Assembly (NCBI RefSeq): GCF_002362315.1
Contig: NZ_MTZV01000002.1
Coordinates: 744,001-808,000, forward strand
DNA length: 64,000 bases
From: Paraburkholderia acidicola
GTDB lineage: Bacteria > Pseudomonadota > Gammaproteobacteria > Burkholderiales > Burkholderiaceae
Direction: 5' to 3'
The notes beneath the pieces were generated by a model, which made no database searches, was not told where the DNA came from, and saw only the letters and a list, made by a program, of their open reading frames with translations. Positions 16,601 through 26,261 of the stretch are shown here, piece by piece (the stretch's first letter is position 1; each line of letters opens with the position of its first letter). The translations under genes and the position numbers were made by a program.

Positions 16601-19600
16601 CTGACACGCTAAGGTTGCCGTCTGCGTGCAGGTTGTTAGCCGCGCCGTTGGTATAGTCGCCCGCAACATTGAGCGACAGGTTCCGACCGGCCGTCATACC
16701 TCCATCGCCGCTTGCAGCACCGCTCACCGTGATGTCGCGGTTCGCATTGATTGCGCCGCCCGCGTTCGAGAGCGATGCGACCTGCATCGACACATCCTGA
16801 CCACCCTCCAGCTTGCCGCCATCGTTCGTGACCGTGGCACCGGGCTGGTTCAGATTCAACGCCGTGCCGCCATAGATCGTGCCGCCTGCGTTGTTGATGT
16901 TGCTGGTAACGTTCAGGTTCGCAGCGCCAGCCGCCACGAGATTTGCGTTCGCGTTGTTGGCAAGTGTCTGCGCATTGAGCGTCACGTCTCCGTTGCCACC
17001 CATCGTGCCGCCAGTGTTCGTGATTCCGGTGGTAGCCGTGATGGTGGTCACGCCATCGCCGCTGCTTGCGAGTTTGCCCGACGTATTGTCGATGCTGGAG
17101 CCCGAGACGGCCATCGTACTGTGGGCGCCGTTGGCCGAGACTGTGCCGTTCGTATTCGAGAGCGCACCGCCTGCTGTCACCGACAGGTTGCCACCGGTCT
17201 GCGTGGAACCCGAACTGTTATCGAGCGCGCCTTGGGTCGTTGCGGTCAGACCCGTCTTGCCGTAGAGGGTACCTCCGTGGTTCGTGAGTCCAGTGGTTGC
17301 GTTGACCTGCGCCACACCCTGTGCGGACACAGTGCCTTTCGTGTTGTCGAGGCTTGCCGACTTCGAGGTGAGCGCACCATTGGTCGCGATCTGTCCGCCC
17401 ACATTCGACAGCGCGCCGGGCGTGGTTACGGCAAGTGATCCGGTGCCCGCGTGCTGGATCGATCCGCTATCGTTCGTGATGGCCTGCGCCGAGACGGTCA
17501 GGTTCGTCGCGTTCGTCGCGATGGTGCCACCGGTGTTATCAATCGTGCCTCCCGCCGACACTGTCTGATCCACGTTGCCGAACTGCTGGATATGGCCACC
17601 ACGATTAGCGAGATTTCCGGTAGTGGAGAGGACAAGCTGATCGCCTTCGATCGTGCCGTTCGTGTCGTCGACCGACGAGGCCGACACCGTGGCGATCGCG
17701 CCCGACAGTGTGCCGCTCTGGTTGCCGAGCGCGCCCGTCACAGTCGCATTGAGATTGCCAGCGGCGGCAATGCTGCCGGCATGGTTGTCGAGCGACTGCG
17801 CGGTCACCGTTGCGTTGCCCTTCGCGCTCATCTGCCCCTGGTTCGACACTGCGCCACCGGTCACCTTGAGCGCGCCGTTCGTGACTACCTTGCCGCCCGT
17901 GTTCGAGACGGTTCCGGTCGTGCCGACGTCGAGCGTACCTGTGCCAGCGTGCTGGATCGATCCGCTGTCGTTCGTCAGCGACTGCGCAGACACGGTCAGG
18001 TTCGTCGCGTTGGAGGTAATCGTGCCACCCGTGTTGTCCAGCGTGCCGCCGGCCGAAACTCGCTGGTCCGTGTTGCTGTACTGGGTGATGTGACCGCCAC
18101 GATTGACAAGATTTCCGGTCGCAGAGAGTGCGAGCTGGTCGCCCTCGATCGTGCCGTTCGTATCGTCGACCGATGCCGCCGACACCGTCGTCGCGGAACC
18201 CGAGAGCGTACCGCTCTGGTTATTGAGTGCTCCACCAATCGTCGTACCGAGGCTGCCACCTGCGACGATGCTGCCAGCGTGATTGTCCAGTGACTGGGCG
18301 CGCACGATCGCGTTGCCAGTCGCATTGATCTGCGCCTGGTTAGAGATCGAACCTGCCGATACATTAAGCGCGCCGTTGCTACCGATCACGCCACCGGTCG
18401 TACCTGCTCCCGTGGTACCCGCCGCGTTTACCAGCGCACCGGACGTGGTGATGTCCAGCGTCCCCGGTGCACCAGTGCCAAGCGACACGACTCGACCGGC
18501 CGTGTTATCGAGCGAGGCCGCGTTGATGGTTTCGTTTCCGGCTGCCTGGATGATCCCCTGACGGTTGTTCACCGTGCCGCCCGTATTCACGTTCAGCGTG
18601 GACTGCGAGACAAACTGACCGCCCTGATTCGACAGGGCACCGGCTGCGATTGTTTGCGCACCGGATGAAGACAGCACACCGCTATCGTTCGTGAGCGTGC
18701 CGTGTGCCTGGGCCGACAGCGTGCCACCTGCCGTGGTCGTCGCACCGGCAAGTGTCAGGTCACCCGCGCTTGCCAGCAAGGTCACATTGCCGTTCGCCGA
18801 GGTCTGACTGCTCGCGAGATTCAGAGCCGCGCCTGTCAGCGTAGCGCTGCCACCGGCCGCATTGTGGCCGGTCGCGGACAAAGCACCCGAGGAAGTCACA
18901 TTCAGGTCACCCGATTTCGCAATCGAGCCATCAGCATTGATGCCCCCACCCAGCGTGCCGGTTGATGCAACACTGCCTGCATTGAGTGTGGTGTTCTGCT
19001 GTGCAGCGAGCGTGCCGCTGTTCGTCAGCGCCCCGGACGTGGAAACGGAGACATTCTGCTGACCGTAGGTCGTGCCGCTGTTGTCGACGCCACCCGCGGC
19101 AGACACGGAGAGATTGCCGCTCGCGTTGGTCTTGCCGGTGAGTACCAGCTTGCCCTGCGTCGTGAGTGTCAGGTCACCTGCCTGCGCGGCAATTACCCCC
19201 GCGTTCGAAACACCGACGCCGTTTTCTGTGCCGACCAGCGTGATGCGATTGGCGTACATGCCGCCCAGTTGACTGACGTCGATCGACACGCCGGGCGCTG
19301 CCCCACTGCCCGCAATCGGAGTAGCCGCAAGCGTGTCGTGCTTAACCTGATTCGTGCCTGCCACCACGTTCAGCGTATTCGCGTAGATCGCCGCATTGGC
19401 CTGTACGGCGCGCGCGATCAGGTCCACCTGATCTGTGTTTGTTGCGTTCAGCCCCGCGCCCTGCACGGTGACCTGACCGCCGGTGACGTTGAAGCCAGTG
19501 AGGTTCCCGTTCGCACCGATGAGCGGAGAGCCCGTTGTGAGAATCGCCCGTGATGTGTTGATAAAACCGCCACCGTCAACAACCAGACCAGAAGAGTTGG

Positions 19601-20147
19601 CGATGATGACTTCCGCCCTGCGCCCGGCAACCTCGACGTACCCTCTCAGTTGCGAAGGATTGTTGCTGTTCACCTGGTTGACGATGATCGATGCGGACTG
19701 GCCCGGCTGGAAATTCGGGTTGCCGTTGATGTATCCCGCCTGCTGGGTGTTGACGATCGTGGGCGAGTTATTCAGGATCGCGCCCGGCTTCTGAACGTCG
19801 AACTGGCCGTACGTGTTCATCGACACGCCCGCTCCGGACGGTCTGTTCACGTTCACCTGCGGCAGGCCGTTCTGTGTCTGAACCACTGACGGCGCGTGCG
19901 CGCCGCCCGGCACGATCTGCGCGTGGGCGACCGGAGTCGTGACTGGGATTACACCCGCGAGCATCAGCGCGCCGAAGGCGGCATGACGCAGTGCCAGGCG
20001 CGCGATGGTTCGCCGACTGTTTGGACGTGAATGCCCGACAGTGGTTTCTCCCTGATTCGCCTTGCCGGAGCCAGCCGCAGTTTCCTCAACAGCGACAAGC
20101 ATCCCCCGGAGCCTGCTGAATATCAGGCGGTAGGTCTGTTTATTCAT
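10620..20147 (-). CDS. cdiA: CdiA/BcpA: contact-dependent growth inhibition exoprotein with C-terminal toxin
   Basis: A 3175-residue surface toxin-delivery protein. In order it has an extended signal peptide region (MNKQTYRLIFSRLRG, residues 1-24), a signal peptide cleaved after VAHA (76), and a TPS haemagglutinin domain (about 77-330, with NNPSQLRGYVEV and ANSSGLVVDGGG). A long array of ~20-residue filamentous-haemagglutinin repeats follows to about 1300. Then comes a Thr-rich region with a Cys pair (EQCNNTCF, near 1445), a YP-type segment (GLYTYQTAPGTTYLVATDPRL, about 1700) and a second FHA-repeat region to about 2700. NADLYN ends at residue 2933 and matches the Burkholderia-type junction (N-x-x-LYN) that replaces the VENN of E. 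coli. The last 242 residues form the CT region; its final ~100 (HLVDRH at 3084-3089, DKYGNLVSAFPG) are the likely toxin and are AT-rich. The ATG has only a weak ribosome-binding site. Confidence 0.93.
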   Translation of the reverse strand: MNKQTYRLIFSRLRGMLVAVEETAAGSGKANQGETTVGHSRPNSRRTIARLALRHAAFGALMLAGVIPVTTPVAHAQIVPGGAHAPSVVQTQNGLPQVNVNRPSGAGVSMNTYGQFDVQKPGAILNNSPTIVNTQQAGYINGNPNFQPGQSASIIVNQVNSNNPSQLRGYVEVAGRRAEVIIANSSGLVVDGGGFINTSRAILTTGSPLIGANGNLTGFNVTGGQVTVQGAGLNATNTDQVDLIARAVQANAAIYANTLNVVAGTNQVKHDTLAATPIAGSGAAPGVSIDVSQLGGMYANRITLVGTENGVGVSNAGVIAAQAGDLTLTTQGKLVLTGKTNASGNLSVSAAGGVDNSGTTYGQQNVSVSTSGALTNSGTLAAQQNTTLNAGSVASTGTLGGGINADGSIAKSGDLNVTSSGALSATGHNAAGGSATLTGAALNLASSQTSANGNVTLLASAGDLTLAGATTTAGGTLSAQAHGTLTNDSGVLSSSGAQTIAAGALSNQGGQFVSQSTLNVNTGGTVNNRQGIIQAAGNETINAASLDNTAGRVVSLGTGAPGTLDITTSGALVNAAGTTGAGTTGGVIGSNGALNVSAGSISNQAQINATGNAIVRAQSLDNHAGSIVAGGSLGTTIGGALNNQSGTLSGSATTVSAASVDDTNGTIEGDQLALSATGNLVNRGGHITQYSNTDQRVSAGGTLDNTGGTITSNATNLTVSAQSLTNDSGSIQHAGTGTLDVGTTGTVSNTGGKVVTNGALKVTGGAVSNQGQMSAKGNATVTAQSLDNHAGSIAAAGNLNATVTGALGNQSGTLSGAIATVSASSVDDTNGTIEGDQLVLSTTGNLANRGGHIQQFGNVDQTVSAGGTIDNTGGTIATNATNLTVSAQAITNDSGSIQHAGTGSLAVTTPGALSNVGGQIATNGALTSKSASLDNTKGTVSAQGVAQVNATTGLTNHGGTLYGKTGLTATTQGALDNSSGSTQTGGNLSVTAGGALSNTNGTVSANGAHSTMAVSGSSIDNTSGKLASSGDGVTTITATTGITNTGGTMGGNGDVTLNAQTLANNANANLVAAGAANLNVTSNINNAGGTIYGGTALNLNQPGATVTNDGGKLEGGQDVSMQVASLSNAGGAINANRDITVSGAASGDGGMTAGRNLSLNVAGDYTNGAANNLHADGNLSVSATGTLTNSGTLAATGALTASGANVINAAGADINSASTTVNAAGTLTNAGRIEGNSVTTNSATLANTGTVIGNTVQVNATDVQNSGAAAAIAAAQNLAIYASNSVTNQDGALIYSGGNLQIAKDGTRDSSGMLADQTGTLTNSAASIQAVGDIDIAAHTVNNLRTGVVTQAGTPQTTGSTTLTFWTAGIPVGDLGDYQSQTYPQWKFNAGAIGAASVGTLAKPLTVTLTASQVTNLNATTKTFSLTTPLTDTYTDADSPTTEQCNNTCFQVRTPQTRTITNNATQYYNSITDNGNGTYSITFYPDYNPNTNINPTQVKVRTDLGSDNHDYVEMSRTSTTTTTTDQLLNAGTQAVIQAQGAIRINADGGSVNNQSSTMTAGGDLVRRANGGSVNDTGTVLQQAVTSDSQSTYYWHQKTGSSTDTKVVDDGITQSESTVTALPALATPNGSVQTTAQDINITSVNRLGQTVTGSGVTGGDATGTQLGGVNGQTAGVNTATGVGGLTVRPQTLGGVSGGVPNLKLPVNGLYTYQTAPGTTYLVATDPRLTSYSKFISSDYMLSALGLNPQTTEKRLGDGSYEQNLVMNQVTQLTGRTFLAGYSDNMDEYTALMNNGVSYSKEFGLTPGIALTGAQMQQLTTDMVWLVSQTVTLPNGSQQTVLVPTVYLAKGDTVDLQHSGAIVAGNSVSLNATGNVNNSGHIVGDVATAVLGNNIVNSGVIGSGGTTMVAALQDVRNTSGQIGGVDTVVQAGRDVINETQTTSVSQTLHESGFTSSASSQGTVATGTISASSNAVVLAGRDVNLTGASIQTGGDATIGAGRNINAGTTTLTAKQDAGTTDGLNGGHTTTTQNVGSTITTGGNLTTVSGGDTTLIGTTVKAGGDASMIAGNNLTVTAAHDTTSYNGQSLGGSEAKHTASSYDETVQGSNVNSGNNLTLGAGQTGTAGALLSQYGVGVASDAPKGGGNLSLLGSSATTGSTQANGTTSGGATTLAATGDINVGAVSETHDSQSWEQVNRSGFLSSDKTTNQTSSHQVNSVGSTVSGDTVGAIAGHDLTIAGSTVASTNDMALAAGHNLNITTTQDTSQSSSFHEEKTSGLGGTGGAGISYGASDTKVTTHDSSVTQNGSLVGSTNGSVAMTAGDTLHITGSQVIAAQDVTGKAATVTIDAATGTSHHDETQETKTSGFTLGLAGSIGDAINGSIQQSQAISSGAGDARAKALHGIAAAGDAAMAVAGMTGGSLVKNPSVGVQLSFGTSQSKSTSSEDQTTQTGSTVKAGGTTSFTATGGGDNASAPGNGNITIAGSDVSGNNVALTAKNQVNLVNTTNTDSTRSSNSSSSSSVGVSLTTQGFGVSASMSNAHGDANSDAAMQNNTHVTAANNVSITSGGDTNIVGANVSGNHVAADVGGNLNLASVQDTTVSAAHQSSAGGGFGISQGGGNLSFSAQNGHADANYAGVNEQAGIQAGKGGFDINVKGNTDLKGAEIASTADASKNSLTTGTLSFSDIQNQSHYSAASGGFSAGAGVGVTGKATGPASVPGSGGIVPMMFLDSNGDQSATTKSAISAGAINVTNGAGQTQDVASLNRDTSNLNGTVSKTPDINNMLSAQSDTMNAAQAAGQVVAQGIGAYADGKEKQAQDAANAAKDANRPDLAAQYQAEADSWAEGGTNRVALHVGGGALVAGLGGGSIGSAAQGAAGAGVSAALAGNLNRIADTIGGTTGSMLAGNIVSNVLAGAGGALVGGTTGAFTSSNADLYNRSTGNGDGKGGTGNEFLDRFSKWSDSPLSTLGSTLTSLGDQFVALMKHDAQVKLSEPPTDLAAQGVANGLNAVVGAGGREPPTSSPGAVLVNPAAGHAVDAALGAPGYVPGTATIADGGGDGNSQQSASDGVNPPGRAQSRINLDNDGVNHLVDRHLDPTVNASQFTISQSDVLNLLQDPKTVSTPITREVQSAQGIRYIREVDVGSPIGTDKFNNGQSTSVMTVMTDKYGNLVSAFPGKLK
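17385..18380 (-). repeat. Tandem duplication of a 498 bp (166-residue) block inside cdiA
   Basis: Two consecutive blocks encode near-identical protein, for example VDDTNGTIEGDQLALS and VDDTNGTIEGDQLVLS, and SLDNHAGSI, NDSGSIQHAGTG in both. Matching DNA positions 18151 and 17653 are 498 bp apart, exactly 166 codons. The block boundaries are approximate. It is a recent in-frame expansion of the filament region, longer than the basic ~20-residue FHA repeat. Confidence 0.8.
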
Positions 20148-20578
20148 TTTTATTTGTACGATGGAACTGATTTAAGGCACAAAAATACCTGCTATTTCCG
20201 GCAAATGAAAGTTAAGCATCGTTAGATATCGCTCAGTATGCATATCGCATTATTCAGCGCACCGACTACCGGGATACCTGAGGGCCAACTGGATCACAGT
20301 TGTAAGGGCGTCATCAGGTTGGTTGGATGTGAAATACCATCCTTGCTTGCCAGCACGCAGAATCGACACTCGACGTGCCCGCTTCGCCCGAGTCACCGTC
20401 TTTTAATTTTCGTTCAGTGAATTCCGATGCCCAAACTTCTTTCTCCCCGATTTTCGATGAATAGAAATTGGGGATTCAACCGTTCGAGACCTCCGCCGGG
20501 TCGATGAAGGACTTCAGGTTTTCGGGGATTATGTTTGGCTGCCCGCGCTATTTGATAATCAATTTGTGATTGCGAAAA
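20148..20578. other. Upstream region of the CDI operon; no gene seen
   Basis: This 431 bp gap lies between the cdiA start and the terminator behind tRNA-Ser. It is AT-richer near cdiA and must hold the CDI promoter, but I cannot pick a convincing -35/-10 pair. Open frames crossing it also run through the tRNA and are not real. No tRNA-derived direct repeat could be identified by eye. Confidence 0.5.
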
Positions 20579-20613
20579 CAAAAAACCCCGCAAGTCATCG
20601 ACTTTACGGGGTT
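20579..20613 (-). terminator. Intrinsic terminator of the tRNA-Ser transcript
   Basis: On the minus strand, AACCCCG...CGGGGTT bracket an inner AAAGTC/GACTT stem with a short GAT loop, followed by a T-rich tail (TTTTTTG). It begins 13 bp after the CCA end of the tRNA gene and terminates its transcript before the CDI operon. Confidence 0.8.
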
Positions 20614-20625
20614 CTTTGAAAAATT

Positions 20626-20717
20626 CTGGCGGAAAGGGTGGGATTCGAACCCACGGTACAGCATAACTGTACACCGGATTTCGAGTCCGGCGCATTCGAC
20701 CACTCTGCCACCTTTCC
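20626..20717 (-). tRNA. tRNA-Ser (anticodon CGA)
   Basis: The minus strand starts GGAAAGGTGGCAGAGTGGTC and ends in the T-arm GTGGGTTCGAATCCCAC, the acceptor CCTTTCC, discriminator G and an encoded CCA. The anticodon stem-loop is CCGGA-CTCGAAA-TCCGG, which gives anticodon CGA for UCG codons. A long variable arm (GTACAGTTATGCTGTAC) confirms the serine class. Length is 89 nt plus CCA. Its 3' end faces the CDI locus, and it lies next to serS, the synthetase that charges it. Confidence 0.96.
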
Positions 20718-20881
20718 GGCTTGAATAGCGTTGATATTGATCGAGAAATCGCACCACAAACTACGTTGATTCTCGATCATTCAACCGCTTCGCCAAACGG
20801 GTCGCTGTTTGGCGAAGCGAAGATTATAGAACAGTTGAGACCGGATTCCAAGCCATTTTTGCCCGACGAACCCCGTCGGAC

Positions 20882-23594
<2,713 letters not shown>

Positions 23595-23822
23595 GGCGTT
23601 TTGGGGATAATCTCGGCTTTCCGGACAAACGTCGCCCGGACCCGCCGCCCGGTTGCGGGCGACATCGAATGCAGCGGACCGGGCGGATGTCGGTGAAGGT
23701 TAGCGAACCTCAGTGGACAGGCGGCCGGTGGGTACAGTCGTGCATTATGACAGCCGCAGCGCGAGCCGGAGCGATGGCAGATCGATCGCAGCGGGCAGCG
23801 AGCCGGGCGCAGTGTGTGCCCG

Positions 23823-23910
23823 GTGCCGGGTGCCGGGTGCCGGGTGCCGGGTGCCGGACCGCGCACCGAGCAGCACGGCAGCACGGCAGCACGGCAGCAC
23901 GGCAGCACGG
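23823..23910. repeat. Two adjacent tandem repeats: GTGCCGG x5 and CAGCACGG x5
   Basis: GTGCCGG is repeated five times without error at 23823-23857. After 13 bp, CAGCACGG is repeated five times at 23871-23910. They lie in the 410 bp gap between the rarA start (23594, leftward) and the transporter start (24005), within the likely transporter leader. Repeat number would be expected to vary by slippage. Nothing else stands out in 23595-24004. Confidence 0.9.
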
Positions 23911-24004
23911 CAGGCCAGACTATAGACCGGCCCACTGCACGCCGGCAGTCTCCCAAGCAATGCCGGCACAAGCCCGACACAAGACACAACAGGACCAACA
24001 CACG

Positions 24005-25324
24005 ATGACAGAAGACCAGCATGCCGGCGCCGCCGGTCCCACCTACGCGCCGCTCACCCCCGTGCCCGACGCACGACGCGCATTCCGCACTGGCGACGCC
24101 TTCGCGCTATGGTTCTCACTCGGCATCGGGCTGCTGGTCGCGCAGGCCGGCGCACTGCTGGTACCCGGCCTGGCGTTGCCACTTGCGCTAGCGGCGATCG
24201 GTCTCGGCAGTGTGATTGGTGTGGTACTGCTCGCCCTGGCCGGCGTGATCGGCACCGACACGGGGCTCGCGGCGATGTCGTCGCTGCGTCCGACGCTCGG
24301 CGTACGCGGTGCCTCGGTGCCGGCCGTGCTGAACGCCGTGCAACTGGTCGGCTGGGGCTCGTTCGAAGTCATCGTGATGCGCGATTCCGCCGATGCGCTC
24401 GCGAAGCAGGCGTTCAACCTGTCGATGCCGCTCGTCTGGACCGTACTCTTCGGTCTACTGGCGACACTGCTCGCGATCAGCGGTCCGCTGTCGTTCGTCC
24501 GGCGTTTTCTGCGCACCTGGGGCATCTGGCTGCTGCTCGCGGGCGCTGCCTGGCTCACGTGGAGCCTGCTGGCGCGGCACGATCTTGCCGCGCTGATGCG
24601 CCGCCCCGGCACCGGCGAGATGCCGTTCGGCGGCGCCGTCGATCTGGTCGTCGCGATGCCGCTCTCATGGCTGCCGCTGATCGCCGATTACACCCGCTTC
24701 GGCAAACGACCCAGCGAAACCTTCCGCGGCACGCTGTTCGGCTACGGCATTGCCAACCTGTGGTTCTATGCGCTCGGCGCCGTGTACGGCCTCGCAGCGG
24801 GCGGCGGCGATGCGCTGCTGACCACCGCACTCGCACAGGCCGGCGGCGGTCTCGCGCTGCTGCTGGTGCTGATCGACGAAATCGATAATGCGTTTGCCGA
24901 CATTCATTCGGCGGCGGTATCGACCGGGACGTTCTGGACGCGTGCGGGTGTGCCGCTGTTATCGGCGGGGTTCGGCGCGCTGTGCACGCTGATCGCGTTG
25001 CTGGTGCCGATGGCGAAGTATCAGAATTTCCTGCTGCTGATCGGCTCGGTGTTCGCGCCGCTCTTCGGCGTCGTGCTCGCCGATCACTTCATCGTGCGCA
25101 GGCGCCGCATCGAAGCCGCCGCGCTCGCTGACCTGCGCGGGCGTTACGGATTCTCGGGCGGCTGGCACATGAGCGCGTTCGCCGCGTGGGTGATCGGCAT
25201 CGCCGCCTATCACGCGATCAACCAGTGGCTACCGAATCTCGGCGCGACGCTGCCCGCGCTCGCGATCGGCGCACTCGGTTATCTGGCGTTCGTATCGTTC
25301 CGCAGGCGGGCTTACGCGGCATAG
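24005..25324 (+). CDS. NCS1-family nucleobase/pyrimidine permease (CytX-like hydroxymethylpyrimidine transporter)
   Basis: A 439-residue inner-membrane protein with about 12 hydrophobic helices, of the purine-cytosine permease (NCS1) family. Recognisable elements are GDAFALWFSLGIGLLVAQAGALLVPG (helix 1), QLVGWGSFEVIVM (helix 3), and SWLPLIADYTRFGKRPSETFRGTLFGYGI, the conserved ADYTRF segment. IDEIDNAFADIHSAAVS and FAPLFGVVLADHFIVRRRR follow. The domain-wide pattern best resembles CytX proteins, proposed importers of the thiamine precursor hydroxymethylpyrimidine, but cytosine transport cannot be excluded. The ATG at 24005 is chosen because the longer frame upstream runs through the tandem repeats. 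No TPP riboswitch is seen in the leader. It is transcribed against its neighbours rarA and lolA. Confidence 0.8.
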   Translation: MTEDQHAGAAGPTYAPLTPVPDARRAFRTGDAFALWFSLGIGLLVAQAGALLVPGLALPLALAAIGLGSVIGVVLLALAGVIGTDTGLAAMSSLRPTLGVRGASVPAVLNAVQLVGWGSFEVIVMRDSADALAKQAFNLSMPLVWTVLFGLLATLLAISGPLSFVRRFLRTWGIWLLLAGAAWLTWSLLARHDLAALMRRPGTGEMPFGGAVDLVVAMPLSWLPLIADYTRFGKRPSETFRGTLFGYGIANLWFYALGAVYGLAAGGGDALLTTALAQAGGGLALLLVLIDEIDNAFADIHSAAVSTGTFWTRAGVPLLSAGFGALCTLIALLVPMAKYQNFLLLIGSVFAPLFGVVLADHFIVRRRRIEAAALADLRGRYGFSGGWHMSAFAAWVIGIAAYHAINQWLPNLGATLPALAIGALGYLAFVSFRRRAYAA

Positions 25325-25377
25325 CGTGCGAGATGCCGGGCAGCCGATGCCCGGCGCAAGATCTGCTAAAAACGCGT

Positions 25378-26118
25378 TCAGCCGTTGATCACATCAGCGC
25401 CCTTCGGCACCGTGAACTTGAACTGATCGGCGGGCAACGCCGGGTTCTTCTCCATGTTCGTGAACGTGAGCAACGTCACGTTGCCGAACACGTCGTGCAG
25501 CTCCATCGCTTCGAGGTTGCCGTTCCGGAAGCCGATACCGACGCGCTGGAACTGCGTGTCCTTCGCCTTCGGCGTCAGTTCGAGCCAGTCGATCCCATCC
25601 TTCACGCCCGCGTCCTGCAGCGTGAAATTCTTGTCCAGATCGTTGCTGCCGAACAGGATCGCCGCCGGGCTCGCACCGAGTGCGCCACCGAGCTTGCGGA
25701 TCGTGACCTGATTCAGGTCCTTGTCGTACACATAGAGCTTGTCGCCGTCGGCCTCCAGCAACTGTTGATACGGTTTCTCGTACGACCAGATGAACTTGCC
25801 CGGTCGCGCGAACGAGAACGTGCCGCTCGACGTGCCGCCCGTGCGCGTGGTAGGCAGTGCGCCGCTTGCACCCGCCGCGTTGTTCGGTGCCTTGATTTCA
25901 CGCTGCACGAACGAGCCGCGCGCCGAATGCACCTGCGCGACAAACGCCTGCAACTGCTCGGTGCCGCTTGCGAATACCGGCGATGCTGCCAGCAACGATG
26001 CGCCGATCGCAACGCAACCGGCGGCGCGCGCCAACGTGCGGATCAGGTGACCCAGGCGGCTTACAGGGCCCAAGCGGACGAGTGCGTGGCGGGCATCCTG
26101 CCCGGCGTAGTGCTGCAT
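25378..26118 (-). CDS. lolA: Outer-membrane lipoprotein carrier protein LolA
   Basis: A 246-residue periplasmic chaperone that takes lipoproteins from LolCDE to LolB at the outer membrane. A signal peptide follows a long basic N-terminus ([20 protein letters not shown], cleavage about residue 51). The mature part carries family features: [54 protein letters not shown], and the C-terminal [29 protein letters not shown]. An insertion [20 protein letters not shown] in the first third is longer than in E. coli. It is downstream of ftsK, the classical ftsK-lolA-rarA arrangement. Confidence 0.95.
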   Translation of the reverse strand: MQHYAGQDARHALVRLGPVSRLGHLIRTLARAAGCVAIGASLLAASPVFASGTEQLQAFVAQVHSARGSFVQREIKAPNNAAGASGALPTTRTGGTSSGTFSFARPGKFIWSYEKPYQQLLEADGDKLYVYDKDLNQVTIRKLGGALGASPAAILFGSNDLDKNFTLQDAGVKDGIDWLELTPKAKDTQFQRVGIGFRNGNLEAMELHDVFGNVTLLTFTNMEKNPALPADQFKFTVPKGADVING

Positions 26119-26261
26119 GGTGTTTCTCCGTGAATGGAATCGGATGGCCGCGCGGGGTGGCCAGTTTTCGAGGCGGACGGGGCGGGTTGCCGCAGGGCTC
26201 GCCAGGCGATATTGAGCGCGCTGCGAGACATGCTACGGCTACGCAACCGCGCTAAACCGCA

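Noticed and set aside
12084..18293. Several 200-290 codon plus-strand frames opposite cdiA (for example 12951-13769, 15309-16187, 17451-18293)
   Set aside because: All are Arg/Val/Ala-rich shadows of the cdiA repeats without homology-like motifs.
20414..20757. Two minus-strand frames across the tRNA-Ser gene
   Set aside because: They read through the tRNA and its terminator.
23823..23910. CRISPR array
   Set aside because: The repeats are 7-8 bp in direct contact with no spacers.
23595..24004. TPP riboswitch before the CytX-like gene
   Set aside because: No CTGAGA or ACCTGATC-type THI-box elements could be found.
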